A stretch of 64,000 nt of DNA from Flavobacteriales bacterium UBA7612 (GTDB lineage Bacteria; Bacteroidota; Bacteroidia; Flavobacteriales; Weeksellaceae): assembly GCA_002484335.1 (NCBI GenBank), contig DLJQ01000025.1:62001-126000 (forward strand), in the 5' to 3' direction. The translations under genes and the position numbers were made by a program. How positions within the stretch are numbered: the stretch's first letter is position 1; each line of letters starts with the position of its first letter. Below the pieces are notes generated by a model, which was given only the letters and a program-made list of their open reading frames with translations, made no database searches and was not told where the DNA came from. Of this stretch, positions 8,833-17,087 are shown piece by piece.

Positions 8833-9951
8833 TTAATTTGTTCTTACCCAGGTTCCAGGAGATTTTTTATTTACTTCATTCATATATTTTTGAGCTTGCT
8901 CTAAATCATTAAAAGTATTATAAGTAACATAATAATATCTACCTTTTATATAAGTTATATCCGCATTCTTATAGCCTTGTTTTTTTAAATCTTCAACTAA
9001 ACGATTTGCATCATCTTGTCTTTTAAGAGAGGCGGCAATTACTTGATATTTTTTACTTGAATTTTCAATTATTTTTTTATTGGAAGATTCTTTCTTTGTC
9101 GAGTCAATTTTTTTAGCTTCATTTTTATTAATAACAACATCTTTTTTTACGTCTTTTTGTTTAACTATAGCTGTAACCTCTTTCTCGTTATCATTTATTT
9201 TTGTTTCTTTTACGACCGTTATTTCAACCTTTTTAGGAATTTCTATAGTATCTTTTTTCGTTGCTATTTCTGCTATTTGGTATTCAACCAAAGATGGTTC
9301 TTCTATAGTTTGAGGTAAATTGTAAACATCATATTGAATGGCTTTTGGAGATTCTTTTATTTCTTTTTTACCAATTATAGGTAAAACTAAACCACTCCAT
9401 TGCTCTGTTACAAATTTTTCAACAGGTTTTGGTGTATTAAAATATAAAACTCCTCCTATAATAATTGGAATTAAAGATGCTGTAACTAAAAGTTTTGACA
9501 TGTATTGATTAGAGGTTTTATGCTCTTGTTTTTCTAAAATATAATTAGCTTTAAGATTTGATAGTCCATAAGCGGGGATGAAATAGTTTTGATTATTATC
9601 AGGTTTAAAATCAATTTTTCCTACTTCATTCAATTGTAAACTACCTATGTTTTTTAGTATAAGAATTTTACCATTTTTTAAATGTTCTTGCCAAAAATAG
9701 ATTTGCTCACTTACAAATGTTTGAGCCTTATCAAAAGACATTGGCTCATCATTAACAATTTTATTGATTAGAATACCATCATTTTTAATTAAGGTAGAAT
9801 TAAAAGATAGTTCTTTTCTTGGAGGAATAAAAGTATTATTTTTTTCATCCAATGTAACGCTTGCAGAGTTTGTTATAAATGCGCCAAAATTAGGTACAAT
9901 AACACAATCTTGCTTAAATAATAATTCACTAATATGTTCTTCTAACCTCAT
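8833..9951 (-). CDS. HU/CCDC81-like and SPOR domain inner-membrane protein
   Basis: 372 residues. The N-terminal part (1-135) matches the bacterial HU-CCDC81 double domain (MRLEEHISELLFKQDCVIVP, then PNFGAFITN). One transmembrane helix (about 153-170, LLVTASLIPIIIGGVLYF) follows, then a Lys/Glu/Thr-rich linker and a C-terminal SPOR domain (about 300-372, YQVIAASLKRQDDANRLVEDL) that in the family binds denuded septal peptidoglycan. This architecture is typical of Bacteroidota and places a DNA-binding-like domain in the cytoplasm and a wall-binding domain in the periplasm; the role is unknown but division-related is likely. A variant -7 element TAATTTCG ends 5 nt before the ATG. It is divergent from dprA. 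Confidence 0.85.
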   Translation of the reverse strand: MRLEEHISELLFKQDCVIVPNFGAFITNSASVTLDEKNNTFIPPRKELSFNSTLIKNDGILINKIVNDEPMSFDKAQTFVSEQIYFWQEHLKNGKILILKNIGSLQLNEVGKIDFKPDNNQNYFIPAYGLSNLKANYILEKQEHKTSNQYMSKLLVTASLIPIIIGGVLYFNTPKPVEKFVTEQWSGLVLPIIGKKEIKESPKAIQYDVYNLPQTIEEPSLVEYQIAEIATKKDTIEIPKKVEITVVKETKINDNEKEVTAIVKQKDVKKDVVINKNEAKKIDSTKKESSNKKIIENSSKKYQVIAASLKRQDDANRLVEDLKKQGYKNADITYIKGRYYYVTYNTFNDLEQAQKYMNEVNKKSPGTWVRTN

Positions 9952-10041
9952 GGAACGAAATTAACATTTTATTTTGAATTTATCAAAAAAATAATTACTT
10001 AATACTGTGGTTATTCTATTATATATTAATATTTTAACAAA

Positions 10042-11139
10042 ATGAATACTGAACTACCTTATATATTAGCGATATCATTTCAAAAAGGAATAGGAGATGT
10101 TATTGGTAAAAAAATAATTACTCATTTTGGTTCCGCAAAAAAAGCTTGGAGAAGTAAACCAGAAGAACTTTTAAAGATTAAAAGAATTGGAAAGGTTTTA
10201 AGTAATGATTTTGGAAGTGATAAATACTTGCATTTAGCATATAAAGAAATTGAATATTGTGATAAAAATAATATTAATATTATATCTTTCTTTGATACTA
10301 ATTATCCTAATAATTTAAAAGAATGCTATGATTGTCCCCTTGTAATTTACACAAAAGGTAACTTAGATTTTAATTCATCTAACAAAAAGAAAATAGCAAT
10401 AGTAGGAACACGTAAAATGACAAATTATGGTAAAAACTTTATAAATGAATTGATTGATAATTTATCTGATTTTGATATTTCTATTATTAGTGGATTAGCT
10501 TATGGATGTGATATTGAATCACACACTGTTGCTCTAAAAAATAATATTTCTACATGGGCTGTTATGGGAACAAATTTAGATAAGATTTATCCTTCTACAC
10601 ATAAAAAAATAGCAAATGAAATGTTAGCTAATGGAGGATGGTTAACAGAACAGCCAAGTTTTAAATTGACTACACCTGAAGCTTTTTTACAAAGAAATAG
10701 AATTATAGCAGGTTTGTCTGATGCCATAGTTGTTGTAGAATCAGCTTTTAAAGGAGGTAGTTTAGTTACAGCTAAATTCGCAAATGATTATAATAGAGAA
10801 GTTTTTGCTTTGCCTGGTAAAACGATAGATCCTTTGAATGAAGGATGTAATTTTCTTATAAAAACACAACAAGCATATTTAATAGAAAACTCTAAGGATA
10901 TTATCAATTACTTTAATTTTGATATTAATAGGAAGTCTAATCAACTTGATTTATTTATAGAATTTTCAGAAGAAGAAAATAGTATAGTTAATTTATTGAG
11001 AATTGATGGTAAACAGCACATAGATATTATATCTTATAAATTAGATTTAAAATCTTATGAATTGATGCCCATTTTATTGGATTTAGAATTAAAACAAGTT
11101 ATTTCTACACTACCTGGTAAATTTTATGCCTTAAAATAA
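10042..11139 (+). CDS. dprA: DNA-processing protein DprA
   Basis: 365 residues. DprA/Smf binds incoming single-stranded DNA and loads RecA during natural transformation. The Rossmann-like core shows KKKIAIVGTRKMTNYG near residue 117, ISGLAYGCDIESHTVAL near 152, and LTTPEAFLQRNRIIAGLSDA near 212, with FALPGKTIDPLNEGCNFLI later. An N-terminal helix-hairpin-helix region and a C-terminal winged-helix-like domain complete the usual architecture. It is the first gene of the dprA-porZ-recO group on the plus strand. Confidence 0.95.
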   Translation: MNTELPYILAISFQKGIGDVIGKKIITHFGSAKKAWRSKPEELLKIKRIGKVLSNDFGSDKYLHLAYKEIEYCDKNNINIISFFDTNYPNNLKECYDCPLVIYTKGNLDFNSSNKKKIAIVGTRKMTNYGKNFINELIDNLSDFDISIISGLAYGCDIESHTVALKNNISTWAVMGTNLDKIYPSTHKKIANEMLANGGWLTEQPSFKLTTPEAFLQRNRIIAGLSDAIVVVESAFKGGSLVTAKFANDYNREVFALPGKTIDPLNEGCNFLIKTQQAYLIENSKDIINYFNFDINRKSNQLDLFIEFSEEENSIVNLLRIDGKQHIDIISYKLDLKSYELMPILLDLELKQVISTLPGKFYALK

Positions 11140-11171
11140 TAATCATAAAAAATAGTTGTTAATTATTACAG

Positions 11172-11179
11172 TATTTTTG
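11172..11179 (+). promoter_or_regulatory. -7 element touching the porZ start codon
   Basis: TATTTTTG matches TAnnTTTG and ends 7 nt before the porZ ATG at 11186. A start site about 5-7 nt after the element would coincide with the ATG, giving a (near-)leaderless mRNA. TTG at 11156-11158 is the nearest -33-like triplet, but its spacing is short. Confidence 0.5.
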
Positions 11180-11185
11180 TAATAT

Positions 11186-13432
11186 ATGAAGAAGAAACTA
11201 TTTGTCATAATTATATTGATTTTTATTCAATTAAGTGCTCAAACGAACAAAGGTCGATGGGGAGAATTATTTTCTTATGGTAATGTTAAATATCTTGAAA
11301 ATGTAAAAGGAATCATTTATTGTGGAACTGAAAATGGAATCTTTTTATTTAACCCTCAAGAACCAACTTCTGAATTAGTCAAAATAAATAAAACTAATTA
11401 TTTAAATAATGTAGGTCTCTCTGCTATGGCTTATGATGAAAATTCTGATTCTTTTTTAGTTGGGTATGAAAATGGAGGATTAGATTTATTAAAATCTGGA
11501 AATTCAACTATGGTTCTTGATATCAAATGGAATGAATTTAATGGAAATAAAAATATTAATAATATTTACATATATAATAATATAGCATTTATTTCAGGAG
11601 CCTTTGGTATTGTATCTTATGATTTAAATGATGAAGAGTTTAAAGAAACAACAAGAACTTCTTTTATTGTAAATGATGCGACAATTTTAGATAACAAAAT
11701 TTATATAGCAACAACCGATGGTATTCGTTATAGCGAACTACAAAACGGAAAAAATAATCCGAATATAAATAGTTGGGGGAGTATAGAAAACGGACAAAAT
11801 ATATCAAATATAGAATTATTAAATAATGAAATTTATTATTCAATAGGAAATAATTTAAAATCTATAAATGGAAATGCAAACAGTTATTCATCAACCATTT
11901 TAGATTTGAAATCTTCTGGAAATCAATTAATAATTTCTCAAGGTAATCAATTATCAGTTTTAGGAGGAAGTAATTATTATAATTATAATTTTAATACAGG
12001 AATATACGTTGATAATAAAATTTATGCAGGCACAAATATAAATGGTCTAATTGATTTTACTAATACAACAATTAATTATAAGCCTCAAGGACCATATTCA
12101 AATAAATCTTATTCTGTTACCGCAAAAAATAATAAAATTTGGATAGCTCCAGGTGGAATAGAAAATTATAATAATGTTACATTTAATGCTGATGGATTTT
12201 CATTTTTTGATTCTCAAAATTGGAATCATTACAGTTCAGAATCTTTAAATAATGCTAAAGACATTATAAAGATTGCTTTAGATCCTACAGATGAAAATCA
12301 TTTTATGGTAATTCCTTATGCAGAAGTTGTAGGATGGGGAGGGACACAAATTGGTATTTTTGAATTTAATGGATATTCTTCTCAACCTAAGCACATTACA
12401 TCTCCTTTACCTCAAATATATAGGTTCGGAGGAGGAAGTTATGATGATCAAGGAAATTTTTATCTTTCAGAAAGTTTTTATTGTGATTCTAACTGTATGT
12501 CTTCGGGTATACCTAATTATAATTTAGTAAATGTAGCTATAAATAGTCTTTCTGTAAATGCAAAATCTGGAGGAAATTGGACGACAACTCAAAGAACAAA
12601 TGAAGATGCTTCGAATGCATTGTCACCAATAATAGATAATAAGTATATTTACATTCCTCAAGCTAGAGCAGGAGGTGTGGCTGTAATTAGAAAAAATAAT
12701 TATGATGTTGTTGGTAACATACTTACAACAGGAGAACAAAGTTTACCTAATAATAATGTTTGGTCATCAGCTCTAGATAAAACAGGAAATCTTTGGATAG
12801 GAACAGAAAGAGGTTTAGCTGTAGCTTATGGAATTGAAGCTGCTGCTGATAATAATGACTTAAAAGCAGAACCAATAGTAATTGTTCAAGATGGTATTGC
12901 AGAAGCTTTATTAACTAATTTAGGAGTTTATTCAATAACTGTTGATGCTGCAAATAGAAAATGGATAGGAACAAATGGAGGAGGTGTTTATTATGTTTCT
13001 GAAAATGGAGAAGAAACAAAATTGCATTTCACAACTAAAAATAGCCCTTTACCTTCTGATATTATTTATGGTATCACTGTAGATGAATCTACAGGTAAAG
13101 TATATTTTGCAACAGAAAAAGGAGCTGTATCTTATAATGGAGATGTGTCTTCAGAATCAACTAATTTTAATAAAGCATTAGCTTATCCTAATCCATATAG
13201 ACCAACTTATAAAGGGAATATTACAATAAAAAATTTACCAGATAGATCTAGTGTAAAAATAACTGATATCGTAGGAAATATTTTATTTGATAAAAAAGCT
13301 GAAGGTGGTGTTGTAGAATGGGATACAAATAATTTTAAAGGAAAACCTGTTGCCTCAGGAATATATTTAGTACTAATGGTTACTCCTGATGGAAGTGAAT
13401 CAAAAACTCTTAAAATCGCAGTTGTACGATAA
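11186..13432 (+). CDS. porZ: Type IX secretion system protein PorZ
   Basis: 748 residues with a signal peptide (MKKKLFVIIILIFIQLSAQ). Two seven-bladed beta-propellers follow, seen as repeated segments such as GYENGGLDLLKSGN, AGTNINGLIDF, WIGTERGLAVAYGIE and WIGTNGGGVYYVSENG. The C-terminal beta-sandwich of sorting-domain type (about 660-748, starting YPNPYRPTYKGNITIKN) ends in LKIAVV. In Porphyromonas gingivalis PorZ is part of the outer-membrane attachment complex that links A-LPS to T9SS cargo. It follows dprA and overlaps recO by one base (TAATG), a translationally coupled order common in Flavobacteriia. Confidence 0.9.
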   Translation: MKKKLFVIIILIFIQLSAQTNKGRWGELFSYGNVKYLENVKGIIYCGTENGIFLFNPQEPTSELVKINKTNYLNNVGLSAMAYDENSDSFLVGYENGGLDLLKSGNSTMVLDIKWNEFNGNKNINNIYIYNNIAFISGAFGIVSYDLNDEEFKETTRTSFIVNDATILDNKIYIATTDGIRYSELQNGKNNPNINSWGSIENGQNISNIELLNNEIYYSIGNNLKSINGNANSYSSTILDLKSSGNQLIISQGNQLSVLGGSNYYNYNFNTGIYVDNKIYAGTNINGLIDFTNTTINYKPQGPYSNKSYSVTAKNNKIWIAPGGIENYNNVTFNADGFSFFDSQNWNHYSSESLNNAKDIIKIALDPTDENHFMVIPYAEVVGWGGTQIGIFEFNGYSSQPKHITSPLPQIYRFGGGSYDDQGNFYLSESFYCDSNCMSSGIPNYNLVNVAINSLSVNAKSGGNWTTTQRTNEDASNALSPIIDNKYIYIPQARAGGVAVIRKNNYDVVGNILTTGEQSLPNNNVWSSALDKTGNLWIGTERGLAVAYGIEAAADNNDLKAEPIVIVQDGIAEALLTNLGVYSITVDAANRKWIGTNGGGVYYVSENGEETKLHFTTKNSPLPSDIIYGITVDESTGKVYFATEKGAVSYNGDVSSESTNFNKALAYPNPYRPTYKGNITIKNLPDRSSVKITDIVGNILFDKKAEGGVVEWDTNNFKGKPVASGIYLVLMVTPDGSESKTLKIAVVR

Positions 13433-14151
13433 TGAAGATACATGATACTAAAGCAATTGTATTATCAACATTAAAATATGGAGATACAAGTTTAATTGTT
13501 AGATGTTTTACACAAAATTTTGGACTAAAATCTTTTATAGTAAAAGGTGTATTTACAAAAAAGAAAAGAACTTCATCAGTTTATTATCCATTAAATGAGA
13601 TAGAAATATCTTTTTCATCTAAAATAAATGATCAGCAACTTGTCTTTTTAAAGTCTTCACAAATAGCTTATTATTACGAATCTTTACATTTTCATCCAGT
13701 AAAATCCGCAATCGTTTTTTTTATATCAGAAATTTTAAACTTAGTTTTAAAAGAAGAATCAGATAATGAAGCACTTTATTTTTATTTACAACATTCATTA
13801 AAAGAATTTGATAAAAAGCAAGATAATTTTGCGGATTTTCACTTGATTTTTTTAATTCAATTAACTCATTTTTTAGGATTTTATCCTAATATAGAAAGTG
13901 AAGGGACATTGTTTGATTTAGAAAATGGTTTTTTTACAAATTCGTCATCATCAATAAATATGCTAAAAGCAGATGAATCAATTTTACTAAAAAAATTATT
14001 AGAACTTAATTTTATTGATGAAATAAAAAATAATTTTAATCAATCTCAACGTTCTTTATTATTAGATATTTTAATAAAATATTATCAAATTCATACCAAT
14101 AATTTTAAAAAACCAAATTCATTATTAGTGTTACATCAATTATTTATATAA
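13432..14151 (+). CDS. recO: DNA repair protein RecO
   Basis: 239 residues. RecO works with RecR to load RecA at gapped DNA. The N-terminal OB-fold starts KAIVLSTLKYGDTSLIVRCFT and continues KSFIVKGVF, and an all-helical domain follows; this is the usual Bacteroidota RecO length. The zinc-binding Cys cluster of many RecO proteins is absent. The ATG overlaps the porZ stop codon. There is no SD sequence, as expected for Bacteroidota. Confidence 0.93.
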   Translation: MKIHDTKAIVLSTLKYGDTSLIVRCFTQNFGLKSFIVKGVFTKKKRTSSVYYPLNEIEISFSSKINDQQLVFLKSSQIAYYYESLHFHPVKSAIVFFISEILNLVLKEESDNEALYFYLQHSLKEFDKKQDNFADFHLIFLIQLTHFLGFYPNIESEGTLFDLENGFFTNSSSSINMLKADESILLKKLLELNFIDEIKNNFNQSQRSLLLDILIKYYQIHTNNFKKPNSLLVLHQLFI

Positions 14152-14188
14152 ATAATAATACGGAATAAAGTCTTGTTTTTTTGATAAG

Positions 14189-14209
14189 TATCTTTAATCA
14201 TTAAAGATA
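14189..14209. promoter_or_regulatory. PerR/Fur-like palindrome upstream of cytochrome c peroxidase
   Basis: A 21-bp perfect palindrome: the arms TATCTTTAAT and ATTAAAGATA are separated by a single C. The inner part has the 7-1-7 form of PerR boxes (consensus TTATAATnATTATAA), with 5 of 7 positions matching in each half. It sits 45 bp upstream of the -7 element of the peroxidase gene. It could also be a weak terminator for recO, but no good T-run follows. Confidence 0.45.
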
Positions 14210-14254
14210 AATTTTTAAACAATTCTTTTTTAAATAAGACTAAATAAAACATAT

Positions 14255-14262
14255 TATATTTG
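14255..14262 (+). promoter_or_regulatory. -7 element of the cytochrome c peroxidase gene
   Basis: TATATTTG, a perfect TAnnTTTG, ends 13 nt before the first ATG at 14276, so the leader should be under 10 nt. Confidence 0.6.
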
Positions 14263-14275
14263 CATTTATTTTTTG

Positions 14276-15427
14276 ATGATGCAGAAGAGTTTATTATATA
14301 TTATAGGTATTGTTTGTTCCTTTATTTTAGTCGGGTTTATTCCTAAAATTAAAACTGATTTAAGAGAAATAAAAGATCCAACAATTATTGATATAGTGAA
14401 CAGTTATAAGAGAAACTTATCTGAATGGCCAAAACCTTTTATAGATAAAGGCGTAGCTTGGGAAGAATTTGCACCATTAGAAAGAGATCCTGATTTGGTA
14501 AAAAAACAAAAAGAACCTTTAGCCGTTTTAGGGAAAATGTTATTCTTTGATCCTAAATTATCAGGATCAAATCAAATTTCTTGTAGTTCTTGCCATGATC
14601 CTGAATTAGCTTGGAACGATCAACGTGGTGTTTCATTAGGTAATGATCATTTGAGAGGGAAAAGAAATACACCAAGTTTATATAATGTAGGAAGTCGAAC
14701 ATCTTTTTTTTGGGATGGTAGAGCTACAACATTAGAAGAACAAGCTGGAGGTCCTATTTCTGCTCATAATGAGATGGATATGGAACCTAAAAAGCTTGCT
14801 AAAAAATTAAAAAAATACAAAGACTATAAAATTCTTTTTAAAGAAGCCTTTGGAGATGACAATATAAGCTATGATAGAATAACGAAAGCTTTAGCATCTT
14901 TTCAAAAAACAATAGTGAGTCGTCCAACAAGATTTGATCGTTTTTTAATAGGAAATTATAAGGCAATGTCTGATGAAGAAATTTATGGGATGCATTTATT
15001 TAGAACTAAAGCTAGATGTATGAATTGCCATAATGGTAAATATTTAACAGATGAATCATTTCATAATATAGGATTAGATTTTTATAAAACAAAATATGAA
15101 GATCTTGGCAGATATCATGTAACAAATGATATAAATGATTTAGGTAAATTTAAAACACCATCACTTAGAGAGTTAATGAGTACTAAACCATGGATGCATA
15201 CTGGTGGTTTTGTTGATTTAGAAGGGATTATAAATTTTTACAATGTAAGACCAAGTGATCAGAAAATGATGGAAAATAAAAAGAAAGATCCAATGTATCC
15301 AATTACAGATCCTCTTATAAAACCTCTACATCTTACTCGTGATGAAAAACAGGCTATTGTTAGCTTTTTAAAAGTGCTAAGTGGAACAAACACAAGGATG
15401 GAGCGTCCAGATTTTCCTACAAAATAA
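14276..15427 (+). CDS. Di-heme cytochrome c peroxidase (CcpA/MauG family)
   Basis: 383 residues with an N-terminal export/anchor segment (SLLYIIGIVCSFILVGFI), so periplasmic. Two c-type heme sites are visible: C103-S-S-C106-H107 (CSSCHDP) and C248-M-N-C251-H252 (CMNCHNG). The intervening RNTPSLYNVGSRTSFFWDGRA is the conserved peroxidase segment, and TPSLRELMSTKPWMHTGGF marks the second domain. The family reduces hydrogen peroxide using cytochrome c electrons. ATG at 14276 is preferred over an in-frame TTG at 14273; ATG 14279 is equally possible. A PerR-like palindrome upstream fits peroxide control. Confidence 0.92.
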   Translation: MMQKSLLYIIGIVCSFILVGFIPKIKTDLREIKDPTIIDIVNSYKRNLSEWPKPFIDKGVAWEEFAPLERDPDLVKKQKEPLAVLGKMLFFDPKLSGSNQISCSSCHDPELAWNDQRGVSLGNDHLRGKRNTPSLYNVGSRTSFFWDGRATTLEEQAGGPISAHNEMDMEPKKLAKKLKKYKDYKILFKEAFGDDNISYDRITKALASFQKTIVSRPTRFDRFLIGNYKAMSDEEIYGMHLFRTKARCMNCHNGKYLTDESFHNIGLDFYKTKYEDLGRYHVTNDINDLGKFKTPSLRELMSTKPWMHTGGFVDLEGIINFYNVRPSDQKMMENKKKDPMYPITDPLIKPLHLTRDEKQAIVSFLKVLSGTNTRMERPDFPTK

Positions 15428-15462
15428 ATTATTTTTCATTAGTCTAAATTAAATTTATTTGA

Positions 15463-15470
15463 TAATTTTG
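15463..15470 (+). promoter_or_regulatory. -7 element of the secreted protein gene at 15485
   Basis: TAATTTTG matches TAnnTTTG and ends 14 nt before the ATG. Confidence 0.5.
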
Positions 15471-15484
15471 TCAAAATTTAGTAC

Positions 15485-16504
15485 ATGAAAAAAATTTTTA
15501 CACTATTATCATTAGCAATAATATCTGTTGTTAATGCTCAATACGATGGATTTGCTTATAATACAGCGCTGGATCAAAATGGATGGACAACACATTCAGG
15601 AGCTACAGGAACTATATTACCACTTACAACTTCGTCGGATGATGGAAATAGTTTAGCTTATTCTGGAATTCCTACATCAAAAGGTAATAGAACATCTTTG
15701 GTTCCATCAGCTAATATATCAATCAACAAATCACTTAATGAATCATCAAAGGATGTTGTTTATGCATCATTTTTAATTAAAGTTGTAGATATAGAAAAAA
15801 TTCCTGCTAATACTGTTGCAACAGCACCAGGGGCTTATTTTTTCTTTTTTTCTAATAATGAAAAAAATAATGTAAGCGACGGAACAGGATCAGTTTCTAG
15901 AATAGGTTTAAGAAAAGGGAAAACAGATGGTACATTTAATATATCATTAGCGAATACAACAGGAGGCAGTATACCAGAGAGTGAATTATATGGAACTTCT
16001 CCTATTGATTATAAGGTGAATCAAACATATTTTGTTGTTGTAAAATATGATATGACAGGAGATAAAGGTAAATCTAGTATATGGGTGAATACACTTTCTG
16101 AAAATGATACACATCATACTTCTGAAGCAGGAACTTCAAATAAACAAACTGAAATAAAAAGTGTAGCTTTAAGAGAACGTATAAGTCAAGCTTCTGGAGT
16201 AGAAATTGATGAACTGAGACTTGGAACTTCATGGGATGAAGTAACGAAAGCAACTTTATCAACTGATGATATTGTAGATAAAAATAGAAATATTATTTCT
16301 AATAATTTAATTGTAGATCAATTTAAAGTATTAAGTAATCAACAAACTTCTATAGAAATTTATTCTTTAAGTGGACAATTAGTTAAATCAAGTAAGTTAG
16401 CGCCACAAAGTAATGTGAATATATCTAATTTATCGAGTGGAGTTTATGTGATTAAAATTACTGAAGGAACAAAAACATATACACAAAAAATTATTAAAAA
16501 ATAA
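15485..16504 (+). CDS. Secreted protein with T9SS type A sorting domain
   Basis: 339 residues. A signal peptide (MKKIFTLLSLAIISVVNAQ) leads into a beta-rich body of about 230 residues rich in Ser/Thr/Asn, with features like a laminin-G/concanavalin-type jelly roll (for example GVEIDELRLGTSWDEV near residue 238). The last 70 residues form a type A C-terminal sorting domain (SIEIYSLSGQLVKSSKL, then SGVYVIKITEGTKTYTQKII). It should be exported by Sec, cross the outer membrane by type IX secretion and be released or anchored on the surface. No catalytic motif is recognised. Confidence 0.85.
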   Translation: MKKIFTLLSLAIISVVNAQYDGFAYNTALDQNGWTTHSGATGTILPLTTSSDDGNSLAYSGIPTSKGNRTSLVPSANISINKSLNESSKDVVYASFLIKVVDIEKIPANTVATAPGAYFFFFSNNEKNNVSDGTGSVSRIGLRKGKTDGTFNISLANTTGGSIPESELYGTSPIDYKVNQTYFVVVKYDMTGDKGKSSIWVNTLSENDTHHTSEAGTSNKQTEIKSVALRERISQASGVEIDELRLGTSWDEVTKATLSTDDIVDKNRNIISNNLIVDQFKVLSNQQTSIEIYSLSGQLVKSSKLAPQSNVNISNLSSGVYVIKITEGTKTYTQKIIKK

Positions 16505-16513
16505 TTACTAGAT

Positions 16514-16542
16514 AAAAAGCCTAGTTAATTAACTAGGCTTTT
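16514..16542. terminator. Bidirectional terminator between convergent genes
   Basis: A perfect palindrome with 14-nt arms (AAAAGCCTAGTTAA and its complement) sits between the T9SS cargo gene and the convergent DUF4252 gene, with T-rich sequence on both strands. Confidence 0.88.
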
Positions 16543-16544
16543 CT

Positions 16545-17039
16545 TTATTTTAAAATGTTTGCTAATTCTTGAATATCATCAGTATTAATTTTATCTAATG
16601 CTTTATCTAGCTCAGCTCTTGATATATTTAGGTTAGAATCCAAAACTAATACATTATTTAATCCATTAATTCCAAAAATCATTTTATTGATTCTACCTCC
16701 ATTTTCTTTAATGGCAACATTTAAGTTATTATTTTTAGCTTTTAACTTTACTAAATTTTCATATTTTTCTCCACGAACAGAAGATTCTAAATCACGCATT
16801 ACACGCTTTTGTTTTCCTTCTCCAGCATCATTAATAATAAAAACTTTAGCAGATTTTAAATAATTAAATAAATCTGTTCCTCCAGCTTTTCCAGCTAATT
16901 TTAAAGCAAAAGACGGTAAGGGAATAACTGTAGATTGACTATCATATTTAGAATAAAATTCTTGCATATTTTTAGTCGAACTACAAGATGCAAATGTAAT
17001 TAATACCATTACAAGAGATAAACCGATTATTTTTTTCAT
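16545..17039 (-). CDS. DUF4252-type lipoprotein
   Basis: 164 residues. The N-terminal lipoprotein signal ends ITFASC with acylation at C19. The body (EFYSKYDSQSTVIPLPSFAL, then FIINDAGEGKQKRVMRDL) matches my recollection of the DUF4252 family common in Bacteroidota; no function is established for it. It lies directly downstream of dxs on the same strand (48 nt gap), with the bidirectional terminator at its 3' end. Confidence 0.7.
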   Translation of the reverse strand: MKKIIGLSLVMVLITFASCSSTKNMQEFYSKYDSQSTVIPLPSFALKLAGKAGGTDLFNYLKSAKVFIINDAGEGKQKRVMRDLESSVRGEKYENLVKLKAKNNNLNVAIKENGGRINKMIFGINGLNNVLVLDSNLNISRAELDKALDKINTDDIQELANILK

Positions 17040-17087
17040 TGTATATTGATTATATATTTTTTATCATAACAACTCTCGTACCGAAAA

